DNA from: Dietzia aurantiaca
Lineage (GTDB): Bacteria > Actinomycetota > Actinomycetes > Mycobacteriales > Mycobacteriaceae
Assembly: GCF_021033825.1 (NCBI RefSeq)
Contig: NZ_JAIFXZ010000004.1
Location: forward strand, 106,833-170,832
Length of the DNA stretch: 64,000 bases
Direction: 5' to 3'
Positions within the stretch are counted from its first letter, which is position 1, and every line of letters begins with the position of its first letter. This document shows, piece after piece, positions 1 to 9,028 of the stretch. The position numbers and the translations under genes are program-made. Below the pieces are notes generated by a model. That model was not told the origin of the DNA, made no database searches, and saw nothing but the letters and a program-made list of their open reading frames with translations.

Positions 1-2
1 AC

Positions 3-1388
3 ACCGTCGAGGTCGACGAACCACTGCTCGAGGTCTCCACCGACAAGGTCGACACCGAGATCCCCTCCCCCGTCGCCGGCACCGTTCAGAAGATCGTCGC
101 CGACGAGGACGAGACCGTCGACGTCGGCGCCACCCTCGCCGTCATCGGCGAGGGCGCCGCCGGTAAGGCCGAGCCGGAGGACGAGGGCACACCCGAGCCC
201 GCGGAGGAGGCCCGCCCGGCGCAGGCCCCCAAGCAGGCCGAGGGTGACGCCACGGACGCCTCGGGCGCCGAGAAGCAGGCCGACAAGGCCGGCGACACCC
301 CCGAGCAGGAGAAGAAGGCGGCCGCCAAGGCGGAGGCCAAGACCGACGGCGGGGACGCCGGACGGCGCGAGAAGTCGGCTCCGCAGGCATCCTCCGACTC
401 GGGTGTGCCGAAGCGGGCCGAGCCGGCGGCTGCCGCCAAGTCCGGGTCGTCCCCGTACGTGACCCCGCTGGTGCGCAAGCTCGCGCAGGAGAACGGCGTG
501 GACCTGGACACGGTCAAGGGCACCGGCATCGGTGGTCGTATCCGTAAGCAGGACGTCCTCGCAGCGGCGCGGGGCGGCGCGGACGAGAGCACCCCGGAGA
601 CCCCCGCCAAGGCGGCGCCCACCACCGGTGGCCCGTCGTCCGCGGGAGTCCGGCCGGAGCTCGCCGAACTCCGCGGCACCACCAAGAAGGCCAACCGGAT
701 CCGCAAGGTCACCGCCCGGATCACCCGAGAGTCGCTGCAGTCGAGCGCGCAGCTCACGCAGGTCTTCGAGGTCGACATGACGCGCGTTGCGCAGCTTCGT
801 TCCCAGGTCAAGGAGCAGTTCGCCGACAAGCACGGCGTCAAGCTCACCTACCTGCCGTTCTACGCCAAGGCCGTGGTCGAGGCTCTCGTCTCGCATCCGA
901 ACGTCAATGCGTCCTACGACGAGGACTCCAACGAGATCACCTACCACGAGTCGGTGAACCTCGGCATCGCCGTGGACACCGAGGCGGGACTGCTCTCGCC
1001 GGTCATCAAGAACGCCCAGGACATGGATATCCCGACCCTGTCCAAGGCGATCATCGACCTCGCGGAGCGGGCACGGGCCGCCAAGCTCACTCCCGACGAT
1101 CTCTCGGGTGGCACGTTCACCATTACCAACATCGGCAGCGAGGGTGCCCTGTTCGACACCCCGATCCTGGTTCCGCCGCAGGCGGCGATGCTGGGCACCG
1201 GCGCGATCGTGCGCCGCCCGGTGGTGGATGCGGACGACGACGGCGAGTCGATCGCCATCCGGTCGATGGGCTACACCCCGCTGACCTACGATCACCGCCT
1301 GATCGACGGTGCTGACGCCGGCCGCTTCCTCACCACGGTCAAGGACCGTCTCGAGAAGGCCGAGTTCGAGAGCGACCTCGCGCTGTAA
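3..1388 (+). CDS. sucB: 2-oxoacid dehydrogenase E2, dihydrolipoamide acyltransferase (5' end outside window)
   Basis: Transfers the acyl group from the E1-bound intermediate to CoA through a swinging lipoyl arm, in the cytosolic 2-oxoacid dehydrogenase complexes. The visible part opens inside a lipoyl domain with the lipoyl-lysine motif STDKVDTE (about nt 36-60), followed by a long Ala/Pro/Glu linker, a peripheral E3-binding domain ([19 protein letters not shown], about nt 450-510) and the acyltransferase domain, which ends with the catalytic motif [14 protein letters not shown] near nt 1285-1325. In mycobacteria the equivalent gene (DlaT/SucB) serves both pyruvate and 2-oxoglutarate dehydrogenase. 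The downstream lipB and lipA genes make its lipoyl cofactor, and aceE (29818) encodes an E1 partner. The family is clear; acetyl- versus succinyl-transferase cannot be settled from the sequence. Confidence 0.93.
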   Translation, partial: TVEVDEPLLEVSTDKVDTEIPSPVAGTVQKIVADEDETVDVGATLAVIGEGAAGKAEPEDEGTPEPAEEARPAQAPKQAEGDATDASGAEKQADKAGDTPEQEKKAAAKAEAKTDGGDAGRREKSAPQASSDSGVPKRAEPAAAAKSGSSPYVTPLVRKLAQENGVDLDTVKGTGIGGRIRKQDVLAAARGGADESTPETPAKAAPTTGGPSSAGVRPELAELRGTTKKANRIRKVTARITRESLQSSAQLTQVFEVDMTRVAQLRSQVKEQFADKHGVKLTYLPFYAKAVVEALVSHPNVNASYDEDSNEITYHESVNLGIAVDTEAGLLSPVIKNAQDMDIPTLSKAIIDLAERARAAKLTPDDLSGGTFTITNIGSEGALFDTPILVPPQAAMLGTGAIVRRPVVDADDDGESIAIRSMGYTPLTYDHRLIDGADAGRFLTTVKDRLEKAEFESDLAL

Positions 1389-1403
1389 CCGGTAGCTCCT
1401 GAC

Positions 1404-1437
1404 GACGGGCGCCCTCCTTTTCGGGAGGGCGCCCGTT
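1404..1437 (+). terminator. Rho-independent-type terminator after sucB
   Basis: A 13-bp perfect stem (1405-1417 with 1424-1436) around a TTTTCG loop lies 16 nt after the sucB stop. It ends the E2 transcript before lipB. Only a short T-rich tail follows, which is normal in high-GC actinobacteria. Confidence 0.8.
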
Positions 1438-1519
1438 CTCCTGTCTCACGTGGGTATCGGCAGGGGCTTTTCGAGCCGGCCGCCTTCGCCCGTCGACGTC
1501 GGCGCCTACGCTGCAGGAC

Positions 1520-2197
1520 ATGCCCTTCAACGGTCAATCCCTCCGCCGCGATCCGACCCCTCCGGAGATCCGCCGACTCGGCACGGTCGAGTACTCGCCC
1601 ACCTGGGAGCTCCAGCGCACCCTCGCCGAGGAACGCGCGGACGGGCTCCGCGGTGACACGGTGCTGCTGTTGGAGCATCCCGCGACCTACACCGCGGGCA
1701 AGCGCACCGAGCCCTCGGACCGGCCGATGGACGGCACCCCGGTGGTGGACGTGGACCGTGGTGGTCGCATCACCTGGCACGGCCCGGGCCAGTTAGTGGG
1801 CTACCCGATCATCGCGCTGTCCGACCCGATCGATGTTATGGAGTACGTCCGGCGGGTCGAGCAGGCGCTCATCACCACCTGCTCCCGCCTCGGGGTGGAG
1901 GTCAGCCGGGTCGAGGGCCGCTCGGGGGTGTGGTGTGCCGCCTCCGACGGGCGCCCCGAGCGCAAGATCGCGGCGATCGGGATCCGCGTCCAGCGCGGGG
2001 TGACGATGCACGGGTTCTCGCTCAACTGCGACTGTGACCTCGGTGCGTTCTCGCGGATCGTCCCGTGTGGCATCGTCGACGCGGGCGTCACCTCGTTGAC
2101 CGAGGAGCTCGGCCGCACCGTCACCGTGTCAGACGTGCTGGAGCAGGCCACCTCCGACTTGGTGGAGGCCCTGGACGGCCGGCTGCCCGTCGTGTGA
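1520..2197 (+). CDS. lipB: Lipoyl(octanoyl) transferase LipB
   Basis: Moves octanoate from acyl-carrier protein to lipoyl domains, the first step of endogenous lipoate synthesis in the cytosol. The 225-residue protein carries the family signature [18 protein letters not shown] (about residues 78-95), the lysine in the RKIAAIGIR stretch and the catalytic cysteine in [12 protein letters not shown], giving the Cys/Lys pair used for acyl transfer. Length fits the family. It lies 12-21 nt upstream of lipA in the same direction, so the two steps are probably co-transcribed, and immediately follows the gene for a lipoylated E2 protein. Confidence 0.95.
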   Translation: MPFNGQSLRRDPTPPEIRRLGTVEYSPTWELQRTLAEERADGLRGDTVLLLEHPATYTAGKRTEPSDRPMDGTPVVDVDRGGRITWHGPGQLVGYPIIALSDPIDVMEYVRRVEQALITTCSRLGVEVSRVEGRSGVWCAASDGRPERKIAAIGIRVQRGVTMHGFSLNCDCDLGAFSRIVPCGIVDAGVTSLTEELGRTVTVSDVLEQATSDLVEALDGRLPVV

Positions 2198-2218
2198 TTC
2201 GAGCGTAGGGTGGCTGGC

Positions 2219-3235
2219 GTGACTGTGACTCCCGAGGGCCGCAAGCTTCTGCGTATCGAGGCCCGTAACGCCGAGACCCCGATCGAACGTAAGCCTTCCT
2301 GGATTCGGACCCGCGCCACCATGGGGCCCGAGTACAAGGAACTCAAGGGTCTGGTCCGGACCGGCGGCCTGCACACGGTGTGCGAGGAGGCCGGATGTCC
2401 CAACATCTACGAGTGTTGGGAGGACCGGGAGGCCACGTTCCTCATCGGCGGCGAGCAATGCACGCGTCGCTGTGACTTCTGCCAGATCGACACGGGCAAG
2501 CCCAGCGCCCTGGACCGCGACGAGCCCCGCCGTGTGGCGGAGTCGGTCCGTGAGATGGGTCTGCGCTATTCGACGATCACCGGTGTCGCCCGGGATGACC
2601 TGCCCGATGGCGGTGCGTGGCTGTACGCGGAGACCGTCCGCAAGATCCACGAGTTCAATCCCAATACGGGCGTAGAGAACCTGATCCCCGACTTCAACGG
2701 GAACCCGGACCAGTTGGCCGAGGTGTTCGAGTCGCGCCCCGAGGTGTTGGCGCACAATCTGGAGACCGTGCCCCGGATCTTCAAGCGCATCCGGCCGGCG
2801 TTCCGGTTCGACCGGTCGCTCGAGGTCATCCGCGCCGCCCGCGACTTCGGGCTCGTCACCAAGTCCAATCTCATCCTGGGCATGGGAGAGACCACCGAGG
2901 AGATCGTGGACGCGATGCGCGATCTGCACTCCGCCGGGTGCGACATCCTCACGATCACGCAGTACCTGCGCCCCAGCCCGCTCCACCACCCGATCGACCG
3001 CTGGGTCAAGCCCGAGGAGTTCGTGGACCTGTCCGAGCAGGCCCGTGAGATCGGTTTCGCCGGTGTCATGGCCGGGCCGCTGGTCCGCTCGTCGTACCGC
3101 GCCGGCCGCCTATACGTCCAGGCGCTCGAGCACCGTGGCGAAGAGGTCCCGGAGCATCTCGAGCAGCTGAAGACCGGCGGCGCCGCGTCCCAGGAGGCCT
3201 CGAGCGTCTTGGAGCGCGAGCAGGCTCGCGTCTGA
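2219..3235 (+). CDS. lipA: Lipoyl synthase LipA
   Basis: Radical-SAM enzyme that inserts two sulfur atoms into octanoyl-lipoyl domains to complete lipoate. The SAM-cluster motif CTRRCDFC is at about residues 81-88. The auxiliary, sulfur-donating cluster uses [12 protein letters not shown] (about residues 54-65) plus the C-terminal RSSYRAG serine. I chose GTG 2219 because an AGGGTGG Shine-Dalgarno sits 5 nt upstream and the resulting N-terminus ([20 protein letters not shown]) matches the mycobacterial one. An in-frame GTG at 2210 would add three residues but has no ribosome-binding site. It follows lipB closely, so an operon is likely. Confidence 0.96.
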   Translation: MTVTPEGRKLLRIEARNAETPIERKPSWIRTRATMGPEYKELKGLVRTGGLHTVCEEAGCPNIYECWEDREATFLIGGEQCTRRCDFCQIDTGKPSALDRDEPRRVAESVREMGLRYSTITGVARDDLPDGGAWLYAETVRKIHEFNPNTGVENLIPDFNGNPDQLAEVFESRPEVLAHNLETVPRIFKRIRPAFRFDRSLEVIRAARDFGLVTKSNLILGMGETTEEIVDAMRDLHSAGCDILTITQYLRPSPLHHPIDRWVKPEEFVDLSEQAREIGFAGVMAGPLVRSSYRAGRLYVQALEHRGEEVPEHLEQLKTGGAASQEASSVLEREQARV

Positions 3236-3311
3236 CCGCTCGCCCCCGGACTCCCCCGGAGCGCTCACCGCGGTTCTCGAACCGTGGTGTTCGCCACGTA
3301 TCCTGATGGGC

Positions 3312-4067
3312 ATGGCGAAGAGCGAGCTCAGCAAGGCGGACAAGAAGGAGGCCCGGGCCGCTCGGCGGCAGGCGGGCAAGGCACAGCGCGGCCAGATGTG
3401 GGAGGCGCTGAAGATCCAGTCCAAGCAGGACAAGCTCCTGTGGCCGCTGATGATCGGCGCGGTGGTCCTCTCCGCCCTGGTGTTCTTCTTCCTCGGCAAG
3501 ATCTGGGGCGGCGAGTGGTGGATGCTCCCGCTGGGCGTCCTGGTCGGCGTCATGCTCGCCATGACGATCTTCTCCCGCCGAATCCAGAACACCGTGTACG
3601 GCAAGGCCGAGGGCCAGCCCGGGGCAGCGGCGTGGGCCCTGGACCAGCTCCGCTCGGGCTGGCGCGTCAACCAGGCGGTCGCGGCGACCACGAACTTCGA
3701 CGCGGTCCACCGCGTCGTCGGCCGCTGCGGCATCGTGCTCGTCGGCGAGGGACAGCCCCACCGCCTCAAGCCGCTCATGATGCAGGAGAAGAAGAAGGTC
3801 GCCCGCGTGGTGGGCGACACCCCGATCTACGAGCTGATCGTGGGCGACGAGGAGGGCACGACCCCCGAGCAGGTGCCGCTGCGCAAGCTCAACCGTCGGC
3901 TCACCCGGTACCCGATGAACATCAGCCGGCAGAAGGTCGATGCGCTCGACACCAGGCTTCGCGCACTGAGCACCAAGACCGGCGTGCAGAACCAGATGCC
4001 GAAGGGCCCGGTCCCCCAGGGCGCCAAGGTCCGCAACATCCAGCGCAGCGCACGCCGGAGGGGGTGA
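3312..4067 (+). CDS. DUF4191 membrane protein (Rv2219-type)
   Basis: Conserved actinobacterial membrane protein with no established activity. It starts with a highly charged Lys/Arg/Ala segment (about residues 1-45), followed by two adjacent hydrophobic helices (WPLMIGAVVLSALVFFFLG and WMLPLGVLVGVMLAMTIF, about residues 48-90). A soluble C-terminal domain of roughly 150 residues ends in a basic tail (RSARRRG). The position directly after lipA and before an RDD protein and glnA1 is the same as in mycobacteria. ATG 3312 is preferred over ATG 3306 because the MAKS start is the usual one; neither has a strong Shine-Dalgarno. Confidence 0.85.
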   Translation: MAKSELSKADKKEARAARRQAGKAQRGQMWEALKIQSKQDKLLWPLMIGAVVLSALVFFFLGKIWGGEWWMLPLGVLVGVMLAMTIFSRRIQNTVYGKAEGQPGAAAWALDQLRSGWRVNQAVAATTNFDAVHRVVGRCGIVLVGEGQPHRLKPLMMQEKKKVARVVGDTPIYELIVGDEEGTTPEQVPLRKLNRRLTRYPMNISRQKVDALDTRLRALSTKTGVQNQMPKGPVPQGAKVRNIQRSARRRG

Positions 4068-4129
4068 GCCGCCCGACGGCCGAGCGGCCGTGGCCCGGGA
4101 TGACACAAGGTTCCGGTGCGCGCACGACA

Positions 4130-4175
4130 AGAGCGTTCCGACCCTCTCGCCTCAGCGGGATAGTCGGAACGCTCT
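4130..4175. terminator. Bidirectional terminator hairpin between convergent genes
   Basis: A 13-bp perfect inverted repeat (4130-4142 with 4163-4175, 20-nt loop) sits between the convergent DUF4191 and RDD genes and probably ends both transcripts. Confidence 0.7.
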
Positions 4176-4261
4176 GGTCATTTCCGGGGCCGGGCGGTGC
4201 CGGGCCGGGCCGGTGACCGCGACCGGGTCCTCGGCGCTGAGTGAGTCGGCGAGACGGCGTA

Positions 4262-4750
4262 TCAGCGGGTGCGGATCAGTGCGGTGCCCGTGGCGCGGTC
4301 GTGCATCCCCCGACCGTCCTCGTCCTGAACCAGCGGCGGGATCAGGAAGAAGATGAAGACGACGCGGACCAGCGACCGCACGAATCCGACCCGCTCGTCG
4401 GCGTCGATCCTGGCGGTGCCGATCCCGAGCATCGCCTGCCCCGGCGACTGGGCGAACAGCCAGACGCAGACCACGCCGATCACGCCCCAGACCGCCGGGA
4501 CCGCCCAGCTGGTGACCGCGGCGGCCGTCTCTCCGCCCAGGGCCCCCGGCCCGGCGAACGCCACGACGATCCCGACCAGCGCGTAGGCGAGGAACCAGTC
4601 CACGATGAGTGCACCGAAACGGGCGCCCAGCGAGGCCATGGACCCCTCTCCGGCGGAGGGCATTCCCAGACGCTCGCCCTTGTACTTCTGTCCGGGTCCG
4701 CCCCCGGACGAGGTCGGGCCGGACAGCCATGAACCCGCTACTTCACGCAT
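4262..4750 (-). CDS. RDD-family membrane protein
   Basis: Small integral membrane protein of the RDD family, function unknown. The start MREVAGSWLSGP is typical of the mycobacterial neighbour of glnA1. After a Gly/Pro-rich leader come the RDD helices: the first contains RFGALIVDWFLAYALVGIVVAF (about residues 40-62), the second AVPAVWGVIGVVCVWLFA, then the conserved SPGQAMLGIGTARID loop and a last helix VVFIFFLIPPLV. It is divergent from glnA1, with about 220 bp of shared upstream DNA containing the GlnR-type operator. The C-terminal HDRATGT motif is characteristic of the family. Start at ATG 4750. Confidence 0.85.
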   Translation of the reverse strand: MREVAGSWLSGPTSSGGGPGQKYKGERLGMPSAGEGSMASLGARFGALIVDWFLAYALVGIVVAFAGPGALGGETAAAVTSWAVPAVWGVIGVVCVWLFAQSPGQAMLGIGTARIDADERVGFVRSLVRVVFIFFLIPPLVQDEDGRGMHDRATGTALIRTR

Positions 4751-4853
4751 GTCCCCAGGGTAGCCGGGAAAACCGCCGATCCCCATGTCGGTGGCCTCCA
4801 CCCGCACCGGACTAAGCTGGCACGAGTGGGAAGGACTCCACCCGGCCCGTCGT

Positions 4854-4891
4854 GTAACACTCGCGAAACATTCGCTTGACTGCCGGGCAAC
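4854..4891 (+). promoter_or_regulatory. GlnR-type operator upstream of glnA1
   Basis: Four half-sites are spaced exactly six bases apart: GTAAC (4854-4858), GAAAC (4865-4869), TTGAC (4876-4880) and GCAAC (4887-4891). This fits the actinobacterial GlnR a-site/b-site layout (gTnAc-n6-GaAAc repeated); the first box is perfect and each half of the second deviates at one base. It lies 80 bp upstream of glnA1, where GlnR activates or represses nitrogen genes in Streptomyces and Mycobacterium. GlnR itself is not in the window. Confidence 0.85.
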
Positions 4892-4971
4892 ACCACGCCC
4901 ATATCGTGAGGTCACCGCTCGACGGGAAGACACCGGTCGCCCGTCGCACTGAAGAGACGAGGAGCGACACC

Positions 4972-6408
4972 GTGGCATTCTCCACGCCGGACGAGGTCAT
5001 CAAGTTCATCAAGGATGAGAACGTCGAGTACGTCGACATCCGGTTCACCGACATGCCGGGTGCCGAGCAGCACTTCTCGATCGCTGCCGCCGCCTTCGAC
5101 GAGGACATGATCGAAGAAGGCCTCGCGTTCGACGGCTCCTCGATCCGCGGGTTCCAGTCGATCCACGAGTCGGACATGATGCTCCTGCCGGATGTCACCA
5201 CGGCGCGCCTGGACCCGTTCCGCAAGGCCAAGACGCTCAACATCAGCTGCTTCGTGCACGACCCGTTCACCCGCGAGGCCTACAGCCGCGACCCGCGTAA
5301 CGTCGCGCGCAAGGCGGAGGAGTACCTGCTCTCCACCGGCATCGCCGACACCTGCTTCTTCGGTGCGGAGGCCGAGTTCTTCGTCTTTGATTCGGTTCGC
5401 TACGGCTCGGGCACCAACCACGGCTTCTACGAGGTCGACTCGATTGCCGGCCACTGGAACACCGGCGCCCCGTCCGAGGCTGACGGCTCCCCCAACCTCG
5501 GTTACAAGGTGCGGGCCAAGGGTGGTTACTTCCCCGTCGCCCCGTACGACCACTTCGTGGACCTGCGCGACGAGATGTCGACCAACCTCACGAACGCCGG
5601 CTTCGAGCTCGAGCGACTCCACCACGAGGTGGGCACCGGCGGCCAGCAGGAGATCAACTACAAGTTCAACACCCTGCTGCACGCGGCGGACGACGTCCAG
5701 TTGTTCAAGTACATCGTCAAGAACACCGCCTGGCAGAACGGCAAGTCGGCCACGTTCATGCCGAAGCCCCTCTTCGGTGACAACGGGTCGGGCATGCACG
5801 CCCACCAGTCACTGTGGAAGGACGGCAAGCCGCTGTTCCACGACGAGTCGGGCTACGCGGGACTGTCGGACATGGCACGCCACTACATCGGCGGCATCCT
5901 GCACCACGCGCCCTCGCTGCTGGCGTTCACCAATCCGACGATCAACTCCTATCACCGGCTCGTCCCGGGCTACGAGGCCCCTATCAACCTGGTGTACTCG
6001 CAGCGCAACCGCTCGGCGTGTGTCCGCATCCCGATCACGGGCAACAACCCCAAGGCCAAGCGCATCGAGTTCCGCTGCCCCGATTCATCGGGTAACCCGT
6101 ACTTCGCGTTCGCCGCGATGATGATGGCCGGGATCGACGGTGTGAAGAACAAGATCGAACCCCTGGACCCGGTCGACAAGGACCTCTACGAGCTCCCGCC
6201 GGAGGAGGCCGCCGACATCCCCCAGGCGCCCACCTCGCTGCCGGCCGTGATCGATCGCCTCGAGCAGGACCACGAGTACCTGACCGAGGGCGGCGTGTTC
6301 ACCGAGGACCTCATCGAGAACTGGATCTCCTACAAGCGGGAGCACGAGATCGCGCCGATCAACCTGCGACCCCATCCGCACGAGTTCGAGCTCTACTACG
6401 ACTGCTGA
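4972..6408 (+). CDS. glnA1: Glutamine synthetase type I (GSI-beta), adenylylation-regulated
   Basis: Makes glutamine from glutamate, ammonia and ATP in the cytosol; main ammonium-assimilating enzyme. The protein has 478 residues, the same length as M. tuberculosis GlnA1. Visible family landmarks are the beta-grasp segment with [12 protein letters not shown], the active-site loop ([12 protein letters not shown]), the ATP region [19 protein letters not shown] and the glutamate-binding NRSACVRIP stretch. The adenylylation motif [16 protein letters not shown] places the modifiable tyrosine at residue 406, so the enzyme should be a target of GlnE (9029-12112). Start is GTG 4972 with an AGGAG box 8 nt upstream; a longer in-frame reading from 4876 would run through the operator. 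Probably under GlnR control. Confidence 0.97.
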   Translation: MAFSTPDEVIKFIKDENVEYVDIRFTDMPGAEQHFSIAAAAFDEDMIEEGLAFDGSSIRGFQSIHESDMMLLPDVTTARLDPFRKAKTLNISCFVHDPFTREAYSRDPRNVARKAEEYLLSTGIADTCFFGAEAEFFVFDSVRYGSGTNHGFYEVDSIAGHWNTGAPSEADGSPNLGYKVRAKGGYFPVAPYDHFVDLRDEMSTNLTNAGFELERLHHEVGTGGQQEINYKFNTLLHAADDVQLFKYIVKNTAWQNGKSATFMPKPLFGDNGSGMHAHQSLWKDGKPLFHDESGYAGLSDMARHYIGGILHHAPSLLAFTNPTINSYHRLVPGYEAPINLVYSQRNRSACVRIPITGNNPKAKRIEFRCPDSSGNPYFAFAAMMMAGIDGVKNKIEPLDPVDKDLYELPPEEAADIPQAPTSLPAVIDRLEQDHEYLTEGGVFTEDLIENWISYKREHEIAPINLRPHPHEFELYYDC

Positions 6409-6413
6409 GCCCG

Positions 6414-6435
6414 GACCCCGCTGCACGGCGGGGTC
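6414..6435 (+). terminator. Short hairpin after glnA1
   Basis: A 7-bp stem (6414-6420 with 6429-6435) just past the glnA1 stop. It is weak alone and probably works together with the large palindrome at 6461-6498. Confidence 0.45.
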
Positions 6436-6460
6436 GCCGGATGACCGCAGGACCTGAATA

Positions 6461-6498
6461 CCGTAAACGCCCCGGCCGATCGGCCGGGGCGTTTACGG
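6461..6498. terminator. 38-bp perfect palindrome, terminator-like
   Basis: Bases 6461-6479 are the exact reverse complement of 6480-6498, with no spacer. The arm begins CCGTAAACGCCCCGGCCGA. In RNA it forms a very stable hairpin that would end glnA1 transcription; in supercoiled DNA it could extrude as a cruciform. No long T tract follows. Confidence 0.75.
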
Positions 6499-6549
6499 TT
6501 GGACCCAGTGGGACACGCCGACGTCGTGAGAAGCGCCGGAAGGAGCCGG

Positions 6550-6966
6550 GTGGAGATGGATGCCGACGAGATCGACTTCCGGAGCTCCTCCCCGCGGGCG
6601 CGGCCGCTGAAGGTCGTCGCCGCCGCCCTCGACCCGGATCACGACCCGCGGATCGACAGGGACGACCAGGGGTATCCCGTGCTCCTCAAACTGTCCCGGG
6701 TCCTCGACCCCGAGGAGGCGCGTCTCATCCTCGACCGCAATCCGTTCCTCCACGCGGCCGCCGGCTCACGCAAGCTCATCGCCATGGACACCACCGTGGA
6801 GACCGTACGCGAGCAGAAGGACCGCCTGCAGCTACTGCTGGCGGAGGTCGAGGCGGATGCCCTGGCCGAACAGGCGCGCCAACGCCTCGAAGAACATCGG
6901 GCGGCCGAACTGCGGCTGGCCGAGCTACGCCGACGAAACGACGTGCTCGGCGAGATCGACTGGTAG
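6550..6966 (+). CDS. Hypothetical protein with C-terminal coiled coil
   Basis: Not recognised. It encodes 138 residues with a consistent start: AGGAG at 6541-6545 lies 4 nt before GTG 6550; ATG 6556 is an alternative. The N-terminal half is acidic and contains PVLLKLSRVLDPEEARLILDRN. From about residue 80 to the end the sequence is almost purely helical, charged and heptad-like (QKDRLQLLLAEVEADALAEQ onward), predicting a coiled coil. No signal peptide or membrane segment is present. It stands alone between glnA1 and a convergent lipoprotein gene. Confidence 0.65.
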   Translation: MEMDADEIDFRSSSPRARPLKVVAAALDPDHDPRIDRDDQGYPVLLKLSRVLDPEEARLILDRNPFLHAAAGSRKLIAMDTTVETVREQKDRLQLLLAEVEADALAEQARQRLEEHRAAELRLAELRRRNDVLGEIDW

Positions 6967-7024
6967 CAGCCTCGGCAGTCCCAGCCGGACAGAAGGCCCG
7001 GCGGGGTCAGCCCGCCTGGCGACC

Positions 7025-7594
7025 TCAGCCCAACTTCGGGAAATTCTGCGGGCAGTACGTCATGACCGCCGTGCCGAGGAAGTAGCCCTGCCCGTCCGGG
7101 TCCAGCCGGGCGTGCTCGCCCAGCCATCCCGACACCTCGTCCATCTGTTGCCCACCGTCGAATCGACCGCACGCCTCGTGCGCGGTCGCCACCGGGTCCA
7201 TGCCCTCCGGCAGCGCGATACCGCGCCCGTCCAGGAGCGCCACGAAGTCCCCGGCGCCAGGGGCGGGCGGTGGGGCGCCACCGGACGCCGGCGCGGGCTC
7301 ACCCTCCGGGGCCGGCTCGGGTGCAGGGGGCGGGTCGGGTTCGCCGGGAAGCGGCGAGTGTGACGTGGACGGGGGCGGGGACACCGGCCCGGTCGGCTTC
7401 TCCGGACGCTCGTCGGCGAACGGGGTGGTGGTGGCGGCCGTGGTGGCCGAGTCCTGGGCAATGACCTCGGGAGCCTCGCCGTCGACCGTCGCCCCGCCGC
7501 AGCCTGCCAGAGCGGCGGCGAGCGCGACCGTGGCCGCACCGGAGGCGACGAGACGCGATCGGGAACTCAACGGGCGTGAACTCATGGTGCGCAT
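7025..7594 (-). CDS. Secreted lipoprotein with DUF732 domain
   Basis: An exported, lipid-anchored protein of unknown role. It has an N-terminal signal with lipobox LAGC (cysteine at about residue 32), a Pro/Ala/Glu-rich disordered linker (about residues 40-110), and a compact C-terminal domain (GDFVALLDGRGIALPEGMD to VMTYCPQNFP) with two cysteines that probably pair. That pattern matches DUF732, a small domain common in mycobacterial secreted proteins. ATG 7594 and ATG 7585 are both possible starts and neither shows a clear ribosome-binding site. It follows the endonuclease/phosphatase-fold gene on the same strand after an 18-bp gap. Confidence 0.8.
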   Translation of the reverse strand: MRTMSSRPLSSRSRLVASGAATVALAAALAGCGGATVDGEAPEVIAQDSATTAATTTPFADERPEKPTGPVSPPPSTSHSPLPGEPDPPPAPEPAPEGEPAPASGGAPPPAPGAGDFVALLDGRGIALPEGMDPVATAHEACGRFDGGQQMDEVSGWLGEHARLDPDGQGYFLGTAVMTYCPQNFPKLG

Positions 7595-7612
7595 GCTAGG
7601 GCACCGGGTCCG

Positions 7613-8584
7613 CTACGCGGGTAGACGCACCGTCGCCGTGACGCCACGATGATCGGTCCGGTCCACGCGGACGGTGCTGGTCTCCCCCACCGAGACCGCG
7701 CCCCGGGCGAGGATGTGGTCGATCCCGATGAGCGGAGGGAAACGACGGTCGGCCGGCCACGTGGGCACCCACCCGTCCCCGCCCGCCGACACCGAATCCG
7801 CGTAACCGAGTCCGCGCAGTTCGCGGAACCTGACGTGATCCCAGGTGGCATTGAAGTCCCCGCCCACCACGACCGGCGCCGGACCGGGCAGCCCGCCGAG
7901 ATACGACCGCAGCCTGTCCGCCTCCTCGACGGCACGCGGGCCGTCGAAGACCGGCGCCACCGGGTGCGCAGCCACCACCGTGACCGGACCCGAGGGGCCT
8001 GCCATCTCGGTCCGCAGAACGCCCAGGCTGAAGCCGGGGATCCGCTCCGGGGAAGAGAGCGGATAGCGCGACCACACCGCCACGCCCTCGGTGCCCGGCG
8101 CGGTCGCCGCCGACTCATGCGGGAGCAGGCTCGTCAGGCCGGCGGTGCGCAGCGCATCCGCCGACTCCGGGGTGGCCTCCACGGTCAGCAACACGTCCAC
8201 CCCGCCGGTGCGGACAGCGCGCACCACGTCGTGCGGGGCAGCTCTGCCGAACTCGAGGTTCTGCACCATCACCTTCAGGGGCACCCCGCCAGCGGGGTCG
8301 TCGTCGTAAACCGGCGACGACGCCACGAGCGGACCGTACTGGACCACCCCGGCGCCGACGAGCGCCAGGGCCAGGATGGTCAGCGCCAGGGAGCGGGCAC
8401 GCAGCGCCGCGACCAGCGCGACCAGGCAGAAGAGCCAGGCCGCGAACGCGAACGTGGCCAACACCAGGACCGTGGGGTTCGCGGATCGGGACAGGTGGAG
8501 GGCGACCCCCGAGGCGGCGACCAGCGCCGCGAGCACGGACACGGCCCGCGCCACCGGCCGGCGCCCCACGGGAGGTGGCGTCAC
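7613..8584 (-). CDS. Membrane-anchored endonuclease/exonuclease/phosphatase-fold protein
   Basis: Predicted metal-dependent phosphoesterase of the EEP superfamily tethered to the membrane. Three or so N-terminal hydrophobic helices (about residues 15-85) precede the catalytic domain, which faces the cell exterior if the usual topology holds. Catalytic-fold motifs: VMVQNLEFG, the LLTVEATPES glutamate, VVAAHPVAP, the metal-binding GGDFNATWDH, and C-terminal IDHIL and TDHRGV histidines. DNase, phospholipase or phosphatase activity cannot be told apart from the sequence. Start GTG 8584 overlaps the stop of the upstream gene as GTGA, indicating translational coupling. Confidence 0.85.
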   Translation of the reverse strand: MTPPPVGRRPVARAVSVLAALVAASGVALHLSRSANPTVLVLATFAFAAWLFCLVALVAALRARSLALTILALALVGAGVVQYGPLVASSPVYDDDPAGGVPLKVMVQNLEFGRAAPHDVVRAVRTGGVDVLLTVEATPESADALRTAGLTSLLPHESAATAPGTEGVAVWSRYPLSSPERIPGFSLGVLRTEMAGPSGPVTVVAAHPVAPVFDGPRAVEEADRLRSYLGGLPGPAPVVVGGDFNATWDHVRFRELRGLGYADSVSAGGDGWVPTWPADRRFPPLIGIDHILARGAVSVGETSTVRVDRTDHRGVTATVRLPA

Positions 8585-8946
8585 CGAAGGAACTTGCGCA
8601 GATCCCCCAGCGCGGCGATCACGCGGTCGAGGTCGTCACCGTTGCGGACCATCGAGCGGACCGTCTCGGCGACCGAGGCGACGGTCGGCGAGGACGGAGC
8701 CCCGGACGCGGCGCCCGGCTCGGCGGTGGGCTCCACGAGCGCGCGGGAGGCGGCGCGGGCTGCCCCGGGGCGACGACGATCCGGGCCCAGCTCGATCTCG
8801 AACCGGTCGCCCTTGTCGTCGGACCCGAGGCAGCGGACGCGCTCGTCGGCGGGCACTCCCGCGGCGCGGACGGCGTCGACGAACTCGTACAGCTCGCCGT
8901 AGGTGACCCCGTCGAGGGTGAGGGTGAGGTTCATCGTGACTGGCAT
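8581..8946 (-). CDS. Hypothetical protein coupled to the EEP-fold gene
   Basis: Not recognised. It encodes 121 residues (start ATG 8946; ATG 8934 is also possible). The N-terminal part, LDGVTYGELYEFVDAVRAAG, looks like a small alpha/beta domain ending in DRFEIELGPD. A low-complexity Ala/Pro/Ser stretch follows (about residues 58-88) and then a helical tail. The 4-bp overlap with the following membrane phosphoesterase gene argues that it is translated and functionally linked. Confidence 0.6.
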   Translation of the reverse strand: MPVTMNLTLTLDGVTYGELYEFVDAVRAAGVPADERVRCLGSDDKGDRFEIELGPDRRRPGAARAASRALVEPTAEPGAASGAPSSPTVASVAETVRSMVRNGDDLDRVIAALGDLRKFLR

Positions 8947-9028
8947 GGGCCCAGGTTATCGCCGTTGGTGCCAACGGCGCATCGGTGAAGACCCCGGGGT
9001 CGACCCTGATCTCACGCGGCGCGGCTCG

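Noticed and set aside
86-847. Long open frames opposite known genes (for example opposite sucB, glnA1, aceE and accD6)
   Set aside because: They are Arg/Ala/Pro/Ser-rich readings caused by high GC at third positions, with no ribosome-binding site or recognisable domain; the opposite strand holds conserved genes.
4876-4971. Longer N-terminus for glnA1 from ATG-like codon at 4876
   Set aside because: It would begin inside the GlnR operator; GTG 4972 with AGGAG gives exactly the family length.
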